Shown: positions 40,647-49,191, numbered from the stretch's first letter. The stretch: 64,000 nt of DNA from Pampinifervens sp037481935 (GCF_046159715.1 NZ_JBJXCT010000004.1:1-64000), one strand, 5' to 3'. Notes: generated by a model from the letters alone, not told the origin. Numbers and translations: made by a program.

Positions 40647-40904
40647 ATGGACGAGGTAGCCAAAATAATGGCAAGAGGTCTGCTGGCATTGCCCAGCGAT
40701 GTGAGAAAGAGGCTGGGTCTAAAGGAAGGGGACCTGGTAAGGATTGAAGTTAAGGACGACCAGCTCATAATAAGGAAGGAACAGAGGGTCTACGACCTCA
40801 AAGGTAGCCTTCAATCACAGCATACCCAGCAGAAAACCTTTGCCCAGATACTGGCGGAGGAGTATGAAAAACACAAGGGAGGGAAGAAAGGTGGCGGAGT
40901 TTAG
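40647..40904 (+). CDS. AbrB/MazE-type DNA-binding protein heading a flagellar operon
   Basis: An 85-residue protein (ATG 40647) with a swapped-hairpin AbrB domain in residues 1-50: LLALPSDVRKRLGLKEGDLVRIEVKDDQLIIRK (in parts, the standard x-x-LP-x-x-R-x-x-L-x-L-x-x-GD pattern). The remaining 35 residues are a Gln/Lys-rich tail. No toxin gene follows, so it is unlikely to be an antitoxin; instead it overlaps flgD by 14 bp. It may autoregulate the operon through the inverted repeat at 40580-40596. Confidence 0.82.
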   Translation: MDEVAKIMARGLLALPSDVRKRLGLKEGDLVRIEVKDDQLIIRKEQRVYDLKGSLQSQHTQQKTFAQILAEEYEKHKGGKKGGGV

Positions 40905-41538
40905 AGCTACAGACCCCTACCATATAAAGCCCCCAGAACCAAAAGTTCTGCCCAAAAACTACACTCAGGGCGTTGATAATCTTTCTTCCGATGATTTCCT
41001 GAAAATATACATGGAAACCCTCAAATATCAGGACCCTTTCCAGCCTCAGGACCTTTCAAAGATGCTTGAAGACATGACAAGGCTCAATCAGGTCAAATAC
41101 ATGAACGACATGAGGAGTTTTATGGAGGGTCTTAAGGGATGGTTCAACCAGATAACCCTTCTTTCAGGCCTCAACTTGATAGGTAAAGAGTTTGTCTTCT
41201 CCACTGACAGGGTAGACACTCTGAAGGGCGGTCAGTATTATCTTCTGTCCTCTGAGGAAATGAAAGGAATTACCATGAAAGTTATGGATGGGGATGAGGT
41301 GGTAAAGGAGCTTCAGATAGACATAAAAAAGGGACTGAACCCTCTTGACCTAAGCGGACTGCCAAAGGGTCAGTTCGGCATAAAGCTTTATAAGAATGGT
41401 CTACCCCTTGAAGGGGTCAGCCTTGGCATTATGGGTAGAGTGAAGTCTGTCAGTGTTTCTGGGGGTGAGCTCCTTTTTGAGCTTGAAAATGGCGAGCTTG
41501 TATCTCCTTCAAGACTAATATATGCAGGAGGGATGTGA
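40891..41538 (+). CDS. flgD: Flagellar hook-capping protein FlgD
   Basis: About 215 residues from the GTG at 40891, which has GGAGGG just upstream; the frame is open to 40840 but without a better start. The N-terminal FlgD signature is clear: LSSDDFLKIYMETLKYQDPFQPQDLSKMLEDMTRLNQV (in parts). The C-terminal half is a beta domain. FlgD caps the growing hook and lets FlgE subunits assemble. It overlaps flgE by 4 bp. Confidence 0.9.
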   Translation: MAEFRATDPYHIKPPEPKVLPKNYTQGVDNLSSDDFLKIYMETLKYQDPFQPQDLSKMLEDMTRLNQVKYMNDMRSFMEGLKGWFNQITLLSGLNLIGKEFVFSTDRVDTLKGGQYYLLSSEEMKGITMKVMDGDEVVKELQIDIKKGLNPLDLSGLPKGQFGIKLYKNGLPLEGVSLGIMGRVKSVSVSGGELLFELENGELVSPSRLIYAGGM

Positions 41539-42911
41539 CCATGATGAGGAGCTTTTTCAACGCAGTAACAGGAATGAACGCCTACAGGACATGGATGGAC
41601 ATAACCGCCGACAACATGGCAAACGTAAATACCATAGGCTTCAAGGGAAGCAGGCCCATCTTTCAGGATGTGATATCCTCCGTTACCATAGGACTCAACA
41701 CTGTAACCAACACGGTAAAATCAACCACCTACGGAGCAGGTGTTCTGGTTGACAGCACGCAAAAGCTCTGGACCATAGGCAACTTTAAACAGACGGGCAT
41801 AAACACAGACCTTGCCATACAGGGCAGAGGGCTTTTCATAATAAAAGACCCCATCTCCGGAACTAATTACTATACGAGGGATGGTCAGTTCAGGCTCAGC
41901 AGGGATGGATACATGGTAAACTCAGGCGGTCTTAAACTGCAGGGCTTCAGAGTTGATGAGAGGGGCAGAACCGTAGGAACAGGGCTTGAGGATATTCATG
42001 TGATACCTCAGCTTCCTCCCAAGGCAACTGGTCAGATAAAGTTCCTTGGTCCCACCAACCTGAACGCAGACGCTGGAGTTCCTGCTGCCACCTTTGACCC
42101 CAACGACCCGGCAAGCTACAACTACAAATACACCATAACCATATACGACAGCCTTGGCACACCCTATCAGGCTGACCTCTTTTTCAGAAAGAGCGGGACA
42201 AATACATGGGACATATACCTGAGAGCGGACATTGACCCCAACAATCCTGGCTACGAACTCTCTGGTGACTGGACGGGTGTTCAGTTTGATGCCTCTGGTA
42301 AGTTAATCTACGATGGAACGGTGGTCACAAGGGAACCGTCTCCCGATGGAAAAAGTTTCTACTACTACCTTGACCCGGGTGGTCTCACCGTGCCTGCAAC
42401 CACGCCCAGCGGTGGCACCTTTCCTGCAAACACTGACTGGAGAATATACGTAGGTGAGTCCCTTCAGTCTGTGACAGTGAATAATGGAGACCCAATTCCC
42501 AATTCATACGTAACCCAGTATTCTGCAGACTTTCTTGTCACAGCAGACCAGAACGGCTATGCAAAAGGGGACCTTGTGGATGTGTACGTTCTCTCTGAAG
42601 ATGGTGCCGTCGTGGGTGTTTATTCCAACGGTAAATCCCTGCCTCTTTACAGGGTTGCTGTGGCTGTTTTTTCTGACCCTGAAGAGCTTACAAAGAAAGG
42701 CTCAAACCTGTATACCTCCATATCCACGCCCACCATAATGACACCTGGTGGTGCGGAGAAGGTGAGGTCTGGCATGTTAGAGATGTCCAACGTGGATATA
42801 GCCGCAGAATTCATAAATCTCATATCCGCCCAGAGGGCCTATCAGGCAAACACAAGGGTGATAACTTCTTCCAATGCAGTGCTTGATGATACAATAAACC
42901 TGGTAAGGTAA
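41535..42911 (+). CDS. flgE: Flagellar hook protein FlgE
   Basis: This 458-residue axial protein has the N-terminal rod-hook motif (FNAVTGMNAYRTWMDITADNMANVNTIGFKGSRPIFQD, in parts) and the C-terminal helix (ISAQRAYQANTRVITSSNAVLDDTINL). The centre (about 75-400) is beta-rich and variable, as in FlgE D1/D2 domains. A second possible start is ATG 41541. It ends at TAA, followed by the G-rich tract. The hook-filament junction genes flgK and flgL are 15 kb away on the minus strand. Confidence 0.92.
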   Translation: MTMMRSFFNAVTGMNAYRTWMDITADNMANVNTIGFKGSRPIFQDVISSVTIGLNTVTNTVKSTTYGAGVLVDSTQKLWTIGNFKQTGINTDLAIQGRGLFIIKDPISGTNYYTRDGQFRLSRDGYMVNSGGLKLQGFRVDERGRTVGTGLEDIHVIPQLPPKATGQIKFLGPTNLNADAGVPAATFDPNDPASYNYKYTITIYDSLGTPYQADLFFRKSGTNTWDIYLRADIDPNNPGYELSGDWTGVQFDASGKLIYDGTVVTREPSPDGKSFYYYLDPGGLTVPATTPSGGTFPANTDWRIYVGESLQSVTVNNGDPIPNSYVTQYSADFLVTADQNGYAKGDLVDVYVLSEDGAVVGVYSNGKSLPLYRVAVAVFSDPEELTKKGSNLYTSISTPTIMTPGGAEKVRSGMLEMSNVDIAAEFINLISAQRAYQANTRVITSSNAVLDDTINLVR

Positions 42912-42921
42912 TTTACAAGAT

Positions 42922-42954
42922 GGGCGTGGGAGGGACTGAAGGGGTGGGAGGGGG
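42922..42954 (+). other. G-quadruplex-capable tract between convergent genes
   Basis: Six G-runs of 3-5 bases (42922-42924, 42928-42930, 42932-42934, 42941-42944, 42946-42948, 42950-42954) occur in 33 bp, separated by short loops of 1-6 nt. It fills the 43-bp gap between flgE (plus) and bioF (minus). No hairpin terminator is visible there, so this tract may take that role. Confidence 0.65.
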
Positions 42955-44070
42955 TTAAAGGCTTTCAAAAGCTCTGAAAAGTCTTTCAAGGTCTTCTTCT
43001 GTGTATCTGAGGCTTGTAGTAAGCCTTAGTCTCGCCTTTCCCCTCGGAACTGTTGGATACCTTATGGCCTGAATAAGTATCCCATGTTCAAGTAGTCTGT
43101 CCCTCAGGCTGAGTGCCTTACCCTCTTCATACACCATTATGGGTAGGATAGGGGTTCCATAAAATGGCACTTCAAAGCCCAAAGAAGAGAGCCTGAAGTA
43201 GATTCTTCTGCTTAATTCCTTTAGCCTCTCTACCCTCCATGGTTCTCTCTGGATTATTTCAAGAGCTTTGCCCGCACCTGCACATACCGCTGGGGGCAGG
43301 GATGTGGAAAATATAAGACTCCTCGCCCTGTTTACAAGATACTCACACAGCACTACAGAACCGCACACAAAGGCTCCATAAGAACCTATCGCCTTTGAGA
43401 GAGTTCCCATGATTACCATGTATTCTTCCCACTTCTCCCCGTATTCTTCAAGTCCACCCCTCCCAGTGGCACCAAGCACGCCTGTCGCATGGGCTTCGTC
43501 AAGATAAAGCATACAGTCAAAGCTCTCCGAAAGTCTTTTGAGCTCTCTAATGTCCGCAACATCTCCGTCCATGCTGAAAACCGTGTCCGTCACTATAATA
43601 CATCTTCTATGACTTTTTCTGAGCTCTGCGAGAAGCTCCCCAAGATGCCCGTAGTCCCTGTGACGGAACACAGATACCTTAGCCTTTGAAAGCCTGCAGG
43701 CGTCTATTATGCTGGCATGGTTTAGCTCATCGCTCAGTATAAGGTCTCCTTCACCTGCAAGGGACGGAATAGTGCCTAAGTTGGCAAGGTATCCTGAGCC
43801 AAAAAGCACACAGCACGGTGTTCCCTTGAACTCCGCCAGCTTCTCCTCCAGCTCCCTGTGATGTTTTGTATAGCCAGATACGAGTGCAGATGCTCCAGAA
43901 CCAAGACCATACTCTTTCAGAACCTTTATCGCCTCTTCAACCACCTCCGGATGGTCTTTCAGTGCGAGATAGTCGTTGGAACAGAAGTCTATAAGACCCT
44001 CCTTCAGAAACCTATATCTGAAGAGCTTCTCTTCCTTTATCCTGCTGAGTTCCCGCCTTACCCAGTCCAT
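42955..44070 (-). CDS. bioF: 8-amino-7-oxononanoate synthase
   Basis: A 371-residue PLP-dependent alpha-oxoamine synthase. Hallmarks: DFCSNDYLAL near the start, GSGASALVSG, DELNHASIIDACRLS, LDEAHATGVLGATGRG and the PLP lysine in GTLSKAIGSYGAFVCG (about Lys232). BioF condenses pimeloyl-ACP/CoA and alanine in biotin synthesis. Glycine C-acetyltransferase is the close alternative, but the length and the DFCSNDYLAL segment favour BioF. It follows the large secreted-protein gene by 48 bp. Confidence 0.88.
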   Translation of the reverse strand: MDWVRRELSRIKEEKLFRYRFLKEGLIDFCSNDYLALKDHPEVVEEAIKVLKEYGLGSGASALVSGYTKHHRELEEKLAEFKGTPCCVLFGSGYLANLGTIPSLAGEGDLILSDELNHASIIDACRLSKAKVSVFRHRDYGHLGELLAELRKSHRRCIIVTDTVFSMDGDVADIRELKRLSESFDCMLYLDEAHATGVLGATGRGGLEEYGEKWEEYMVIMGTLSKAIGSYGAFVCGSVVLCEYLVNRARSLIFSTSLPPAVCAGAGKALEIIQREPWRVERLKELSRRIYFRLSSLGFEVPFYGTPILPIMVYEEGKALSLRDRLLEHGILIQAIRYPTVPRGKARLRLTTSLRYTEEDLERLFRAFESL

Positions 44071-44118
44071 GAGAGGTCTTAAATTTTAAATTTAACAGGA
44101 TGTGCTTAATTTTTTGAG

Positions 44119-46725
44119 TTACTTTTCCGGTTCACACACATACTCCATATCCTGTTGAGGTGTGGCCACTTTTGCCTTTGCTGGCTTTTTCTTTGGCTTC
44201 TGTGCCACTGGTTTGCCTGCATCCTTCTTGGGCTTCTGTGCCTGAACAGAGGCCTTTTTTGAAACTGCGGGTTTTGTTGGAGGCTTTTGAGTTGCCTCTA
44301 AATGTTTCTGCTTTGGTCTCCAGTAACATCTCTGTTTTGCTTCGGGAAGGATTTGAAGCTGACCATCTTTTTCTACTACTTGAGCGCCGCCAGCAGTTGG
44401 AGGATGCACAATTGCTCCACTGGCTCCAGAACTGCCTGTTGAAGGAAGAGGTGATGGGGTAAGAAGTATTCCGGGTCCTGCCCCTGTGCTGGAACTGCCC
44501 GAACCTCCTCCTGTCTGACCAACTGTTCCTCCTGCACCACTGGAAGGACCGCTTCCGCCAGTTCCACCACCAGGCCCATTACTTCCAGCACCCTCTCCCA
44601 GTACAGGACACTCCTCTGGCTTGGTAAGTTCCACCTCTACCTTCGGTTGCAGGCTTACCTGTTGCCCTGACACGTTTACAGGGTTCTTTATAGCATCTTG
44701 GAGACAATCATGTCTACTTTTAAGACAGAACTCCAGAGGTGATGCATGATAATAAGCTCTTATTTCAAAGCTTTGAAGATTAACGCCAGAGGATAGAGCA
44801 TAAAACACTTCTACATTCAGCGGCTGTCCACTGGTCTGAGCTGATATACCTGAGAGGTTTGCAGAAAGGCTGCTGTTTGTTAGGCAGTCGTATACAAAAA
44901 TAGTGTTGTTAGAGCTGTCCTTAATTCTAATCTCAAGTTTACTGAAGTCGGAAAGACTGGCATTGGCTACGTCTACCCTGAGCCATAAGAAGGGCTTTGG
45001 TCCAGAGCAGTATTGCCATGGCTGAAAGGTTTGTTCAAACTTTCCCTCTCTTGATTCGCATTTACCTGCATGACCGTTCCTGTCAGGTGGTTTTGCTGGG
45101 TCAAAATACCACATGGCAGGAGCATTATCACCAACCACCCATATACACCCTTTATCGTCCACGTTAACTGTGTAGTCTCTCGGATTACCCTTTGTAGGAT
45201 GTGTCCAGCTTTTGTATTCCCAGGTGGGAGCACAGGGCGCGCCCGTTGACCAGTCCCAGCACAGAACTCTACCAGGGTTAGAGCTCATTGCTTGATACAT
45301 GAAATCTGGAAAATAGCTCCTTGAACCCATTGTAATCTCTGAGCCGAAACCAGTGTTTAGAGACAGCCCAGAGAAAACTACCGGCGGTGATGAAGGAAGA
45401 CCGCTGGATAGGCTGAAGCAGTACTGGGAAAGACCGTTGAGCCTTGCGCAGATGTGCACTGGGTTCATTGCATTGTTGTAGTATATAAAGGAAGACCATA
45501 CCCTCGGATATGTCATTGGGGTGCCATGAGTCTGTGAGGATACTGTCCAGCCAGCGCAGGGTGATTTTGTAACAGTATCAAAGCAAAAAGACCTCAATGT
45601 TTTTGGTATTGCATTTGCGTGGCTGTCGGTAATAAAATAAATCCTGCTACCAACAACTTCTCCAAATACACCGGGACCAAAGCTCATGTTTGGTGACATT
45701 GTTGTGCCTGCCGTATTAGGGTCAAGAAAAGCACCGGCTGGAAAGCTAAAGCCTGTGTAATAACCACTTAATCCCATGCAGAAGTTTGCAGGGTTAGTGG
45801 CATCAAGGCAGTAAAGCTTCCTGTCACCACCTACCATGTATAACTCATTTCCCACCTTCCACGGACCCTTTACGTAAGACCATGTCTTGGTTGGGTTAAC
45901 ACCAAGCTTGTAAAAACCACACTCTGTGTCTGTTTCAAGATTGTAACATCCAAGACCAAATTCCTTATCATTGGCGGTAACCGCATAATAAAGTCTGCCT
46001 GAACTATCAATGTAATACTCTTCATCATACATACCCGATGAGGAGAACTTTCCAGAGCCATCACCCTTTGGGAGGTTTTTAGGAAACCCAGAACAGTAAT
46101 TACCGGTTAAAGTGTCTACGCATTTAAAAATCTGTCCTGTGCTTGTATTGTTGAACATGGGCTCATGATGATTAATGAAGTATATTCTTAGCTTTCCACC
46201 CGAAGCCATATGCCTGTAGGGGAAAGCTCTGTAGCCATCTCCCCCACCTGTTACATTGAAAGAGGAAGCCATGCCTGTGTTGACGTTTGCACTCATGTAG
46301 CCGTTCACTGGGGGCGCATTACCTGTCCATGTTGCCACCGTATTTGTAGAGTTCAAGGAACCAGACCAGCCAGAAGGCTGTTGAAGGGAGCCTGGCACTA
46401 TGGTGTTTAATGGACCTTCTGTTATTGTAATACCATTCTGTGTGCTATTGGTATTGTTTGCATAGTAAATGACCCAGTCCACCGTATAGGTATTTCCGCT
46501 CTGAGATATGTTTAGTGGCTTTTTGTCAAGGACGGGATATGTAGGAAGCTCACCTTTTTCAGTGAGCTTTTTTATGATAGCTGGTATCAGCATGAAAGGG
46601 ATTATTATGGAAGGACCCACCTTAACACCGCCTCCTTCCTTTTGTGGTATAGGCCCGCCTTCCTGCCCATAGGTTCTTGCAAACAACAAGGAAAGAGATA
46701 CTAATATGATGGCTAAGACAGCCAT
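44119..46725 (-). CDS. Large secreted protein with six Cys-clamped propeller-like repeats, unrecognised family
   Basis: The 868-residue product has a signal peptide (residues about 1-20, ending RTYG), a hydrophobic segment (about 37-52), a DUF11-like beta domain (about 72-150), then a repeat region (about 165-560) and a second Cys-containing beta domain (about 565-690). The repeats each contain a strand followed by Cys-x8/9-Cys: C202/C211, C260/C269, C306/C316, C381/C390, C426/C436 and C489/C498, several of the form C-aromatic-D-x-x-T-G, the turn found at the blade edge of PQQ/WD-like propellers. A Gly/Ser-rich linker (about 710-790) and a Lys/Pro/Ala-rich tail (about 800-868) follow. About 21 Cys are in the mature part. 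I recognise no family for the whole. A DsbC-like isomerase gene lies immediately upstream. Confidence 0.78.
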   Translation of the reverse strand: MAVLAIILVSLSLLFARTYGQEGGPIPQKEGGGVKVGPSIIIPFMLIPAIIKKLTEKGELPTYPVLDKKPLNISQSGNTYTVDWVIYYANNTNSTQNGITITEGPLNTIVPGSLQQPSGWSGSLNSTNTVATWTGNAPPVNGYMSANVNTGMASSFNVTGGGDGYRAFPYRHMASGGKLRIYFINHHEPMFNNTSTGQIFKCVDTLTGNYCSGFPKNLPKGDGSGKFSSSGMYDEEYYIDSSGRLYYAVTANDKEFGLGCYNLETDTECGFYKLGVNPTKTWSYVKGPWKVGNELYMVGGDRKLYCLDATNPANFCMGLSGYYTGFSFPAGAFLDPNTAGTTMSPNMSFGPGVFGEVVGSRIYFITDSHANAIPKTLRSFCFDTVTKSPCAGWTVSSQTHGTPMTYPRVWSSFIYYNNAMNPVHICARLNGLSQYCFSLSSGLPSSPPVVFSGLSLNTGFGSEITMGSRSYFPDFMYQAMSSNPGRVLCWDWSTGAPCAPTWEYKSWTHPTKGNPRDYTVNVDDKGCIWVVGDNAPAMWYFDPAKPPDRNGHAGKCESREGKFEQTFQPWQYCSGPKPFLWLRVDVANASLSDFSKLEIRIKDSSNNTIFVYDCLTNSSLSANLSGISAQTSGQPLNVEVFYALSSGVNLQSFEIRAYYHASPLEFCLKSRHDCLQDAIKNPVNVSGQQVSLQPKVEVELTKPEECPVLGEGAGSNGPGGGTGGSGPSSGAGGTVGQTGGGSGSSSTGAGPGILLTPSPLPSTGSSGASGAIVHPPTAGGAQVVEKDGQLQILPEAKQRCYWRPKQKHLEATQKPPTKPAVSKKASVQAQKPKKDAGKPVAQKPKKKPAKAKVATPQQDMEYVCEPEK

Positions 46726-46794
46726 AGCCCACCTCCTTTCCCCTATTTACAGGGAGTCAAAAGGGTATGTAATATCCTCCTGCCAGAAAGTTCA

Positions 46795-47538
46795 CTAATT
46801 CACCAGCTTGTTTAGGTCTTCCTCTGTGGGCAGTCCTGAGTGCATCTTACCGTTCATACCTATGAAGGTGGGCGTTCCACCTATTCCAAGTTTGTTCATA
46901 AGCTCAAGGTTTGACTGAACTGCCTTTTTACCCTCTTCACACTGGTTCTGAGAAGTGTATCCCTCCGCATATTCCTTAAAGCCCTTTTTATCGCATATGA
47001 CCGCCACAGCCTTGCCAAAAGCTTCTGGATGTATGGGAAGTGGGAAGAAGATAAGCCTTACCTGAACGTTGTTTTTCTTCGCCCACTCTTCTACTACTGG
47101 GTTGCTTCTCTTGCAGAAGGGGCAGTCCGGGTCGGTTATGAAGTAGACATACTTGCTCCCCTCTCCGAGCCTTACATTCACATGTTTTTCAAGCTCCTTT
47201 AGCTGTTCTGCAGATACCTTCATAAATTCCTGCTGTCTGTCCCTTGTTATGTTCTTTTTGTCCTTAAGACTTATGAGATTGCCCGCAAGCAGATATTCCC
47301 CCTTCCCATCCATGTAGAAAACAAGGGGCTGTGCGCCAACTTTTACAACTACCTCACAGAGATCCCTTATGTTCTGAAGCTGGGATACGGACTCAACGGT
47401 AAAGTCCTGAGGTATAAGTTCTTTTACTGAGCTTTTCACCTGTTCCTTTGTAGGGCACTTGGCTGAACCCTGCCCGCAGGCACCGAGGGCAAAAGCCGCA
47501 ACTAAAACTGATGTGAAAAGGCTTAACTTTCTTAGCAT
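46795..47538 (-). CDS. DsbC/DsbG-like thiol:disulfide interchange lipoprotein
   Basis: A 247-residue protein with a lipoprotein signal (lipobox ALGAC, Cys21), an N-terminal DsbC-like dimerisation-type region (about 30-95) and a C-terminal thioredoxin-fold domain with TDPDCPFCKRSNP (Cys139-Cys142) and cis-Pro in GIGGTPTFIG. Extra Cys (28, 61 and two near 190-200) may form a structural disulfide. DsbC proteins isomerise wrong disulfides in the periplasm. The gene has a strong AGGAGG site and lies 70 bp upstream of the Cys-rich secreted protein gene, a likely substrate. Confidence 0.88.
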   Translation of the reverse strand: MLRKLSLFTSVLVAAFALGACGQGSAKCPTKEQVKSSVKELIPQDFTVESVSQLQNIRDLCEVVVKVGAQPLVFYMDGKGEYLLAGNLISLKDKKNITRDRQQEFMKVSAEQLKELEKHVNVRLGEGSKYVYFITDPDCPFCKRSNPVVEEWAKKNNVQVRLIFFPLPIHPEAFGKAVAVICDKKGFKEYAEGYTSQNQCEEGKKAVQSNLELMNKLGIGGTPTFIGMNGKMHSGLPTEEDLNKLVN

Positions 47539-47558
47539 ATTACCTCCTTTTCAATTGA

Positions 47559-48074
47559 TTATAAGGCAAGGGGCCAATTTTTGCAAGCATGGAGTATCTG
47601 TTCTACAAGCAGGTTAGCCTCCAGTGTGCCATCCAGCTCAACATGGGCATGCCTGTAATTTTCAGACCTTTTCTCAAAAAGCTTAAAAAGCTCCTCCCTG
47701 CCCTTTTTCAGAAGTGGTCTTGATAAGTCTTCACCGCACCTTTTGAGGAAGGTCTCAAAGTCTATTCTGAGCCACACAACAAGTCCTGAGCTTTTCATGA
47801 GATCCATAGCCTGTGGGTTTGCACCAAGTCCACCTCCAGTGCTTATGACGAGCTTCTCTCCTTCTGTCAGACTCATAAGGATTTCCAGCTCGCGTCTTCT
47901 GAAGTATTCTTCGCCCTTTGTCTCAAAAATCTGAGGTATACTCATCCCCTCCACTTTTTCAAGCTCCCTGTCCACGTCCAGAAAATTCCAGCCCAGCCTG
48001 CTGGCAAGAAGTTCTCCCACAGTAGTCTTTCCACTGCACATAAACCCCACAAGAAAAACCCTCTCACAGTTCAT
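47559..48074 (-). CDS. aroK: Shikimate kinase
   Basis: A 171-residue P-loop kinase from ATG 48074 (a TTG at 48083 is a weaker option). Walker A is GFMCSGKTTVG with Cys in place of the common Gly/Met; the shikimate-binding DVDRELEK and FRRRE segments and the GGG of ISTGGGLG follow, then the lid Arg in LSRPLL. It phosphorylates shikimate in aromatic amino-acid synthesis. It overlaps the CcsA-like gene by 11 bp. Confidence 0.93.
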   Translation of the reverse strand: MNCERVFLVGFMCSGKTTVGELLASRLGWNFLDVDRELEKVEGMSIPQIFETKGEEYFRRRELEILMSLTEGEKLVISTGGGLGANPQAMDLMKSSGLVVWLRIDFETFLKRCGEDLSRPLLKKGREELFKLFEKRSENYRHAHVELDGTLEANLLVEQILHACKNWPLAL

Positions 48075-48822
48075 GTCTGACAAAGAGTATGTTAAGTAGA
48101 GTGAAGAACATACCCAGTATAATGGCGTAAGAGAGCGTCTTTGGCTTTATCCTCTTAAGGAGATTAAGATGAACCACAACCGCATAGTATGTCCAGAGAT
48201 ACAGCACAAAGATCAGTTTTGGGTCGCTTACCCAGTGCTTTCCAAAAAAGCTCCTGCTCCAGAAACTTCCAAAGATAAGGGTGAGGGTAAAGAATAGAAA
48301 GCTAAGGTTCATAGAAAGTCTCTCAACTCCCCTCAGAAGACTGAGGGGCATAAAGAAGCCCGTAATGCTTTTGTGCTTCAGTCTGCTCTCAAGGAAGAGT
48401 TTAAGTATGGAAGAAAGCCCACCGAGGAAGGCAAAGGCATAGGATGCAAGGGCTGAGGTTATATGAAGAGAATAAAGAGGGCTTCTGTAGGGTGATGGCT
48501 CTGCAGGCATGGCAAGGAGCGTTGAAAGTATGCCCAGTATGGCAAAAAAAGCGGAAAATTTCCAGAGATAGTCATACTTGAAGGATACCAGCACAAGAAC
48601 GCCCAGCATAAGGTTTCCCAGTAGGGAATAAAAGCCATGAGCGTCCGCAAAGGGAAAACTGCGCACTTTAATGGACAGCATTGTTATATGAAGCATGTAA
48701 AGTAGAAGTCCGAGGAAAATCACAAATCGTGTGAGCTTCTTCAGTGTGTTAAAAAAATGGGAAAGTAAAGAGGATACAAAGGCTAAGAAGTAAAATACTA
48801 TGCTCAGCGTAAGCAGGGACAT
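48064..48822 (-). CDS. CcsA/CcmC/HemX-type cytochrome c assembly membrane protein
   Basis: From ATG 48822 the product has 252 residues and eight predicted transmembrane helices. It has the CcsA pattern: FADAHGFYSLLG where heme-handling proteins often carry a Trp-rich WWD motif, here in a reduced form, His in SLHITSALASYAFAFLGG, and GSFWSRSFFGKHWVSDPKL (with W-x-W/D-like elements) near residue 190. It may hand heme to apocytochrome c in a System II-like route, or be HemX-like. The frame is open to 48957, but this would be antisense to acpS. Confidence 0.8.
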   Translation of the reverse strand: MSLLTLSIVFYFLAFVSSLLSHFFNTLKKLTRFVIFLGLLLYMLHITMLSIKVRSFPFADAHGFYSLLGNLMLGVLVLVSFKYDYLWKFSAFFAILGILSTLLAMPAEPSPYRSPLYSLHITSALASYAFAFLGGLSSILKLFLESRLKHKSITGFFMPLSLLRGVERLSMNLSFLFFTLTLIFGSFWSRSFFGKHWVSDPKLIFVLYLWTYYAVVVHLNLLKRIKPKTLSYAIILGMFFTLLNILFVRHEL

Positions 48823-48837
48823 GTAAGATAGTTTATC
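48823..48837. promoter_or_regulatory. Minimal bidirectional promoter between ccsA-like and acpS
   Basis: Only 15 bp separate the two ATGs. TAAGAT on plus (48824-48829, 8 nt before the acpS ATG) and TAAACT on minus (48835-48830, 7 nt before the ccsA-like ATG) are the only -10 candidates, and they abut. Confidence 0.5.
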
Positions 48838-49191
48838 ATGGTAGGCGTTGATATAGTCAGCAACAAAAGGATAAAGGAGGCAGTAGAAAGGTTCGGAGAA
48901 AGGTTTCTCAGACGAGTTTACACAGAGGAGGAACTCAGATACTGTATGGGTCAGCAAACTTTTTATGAATGCCTTTCAGCAAGGTGGGCATGCAAGGAGG
49001 CGGTGCTGAAGGCTTTTTATCAGGTTTACGGAGTTGTGCTGAGATTTTCAGAGATAGAGGTCCTCGGAGACAGAGGAAGACCAGCGAGGGTAAGAATATT
49101 GAGAGAAGGCTTTGAAGAAGCGAAGGTTCTGGTTTCTCTCTCTCATGAGAGAGAGTTCTCCGTTGCGGTGGCTTATGTTTTGAAAGAGTAG
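48838..49191 (+). CDS. acpS: Holo-[acyl-carrier-protein] synthase
   Basis: A 117-residue phosphopantetheinyl transferase of the AcpS type: GVDIVSNKRIKEAVERFGERFLRRVYTEEEL (in parts) at the start and the Mg/CoA motif ARWACKEAVLKAF. It moves phosphopantetheine from CoA to acyl carrier protein. Its 3' end overlaps the convergent thiD gene by 19 bp. Confidence 0.94.
   Translation: MVGVDIVSNKRIKEAVERFGERFLRRVYTEEELRYCMGQQTFYECLSARWACKEAVLKAFYQVYGVVLRFSEIEVLGDRGRPARVRILREGFEEAKVLVSLSHEREFSVAVAYVLKE

Noticed and set aside
48823..48957. N-terminal extension of the CcsA-like protein
   Set aside because: It is antisense to the acpS coding region; ATG 48822 starts directly with a transmembrane helix.
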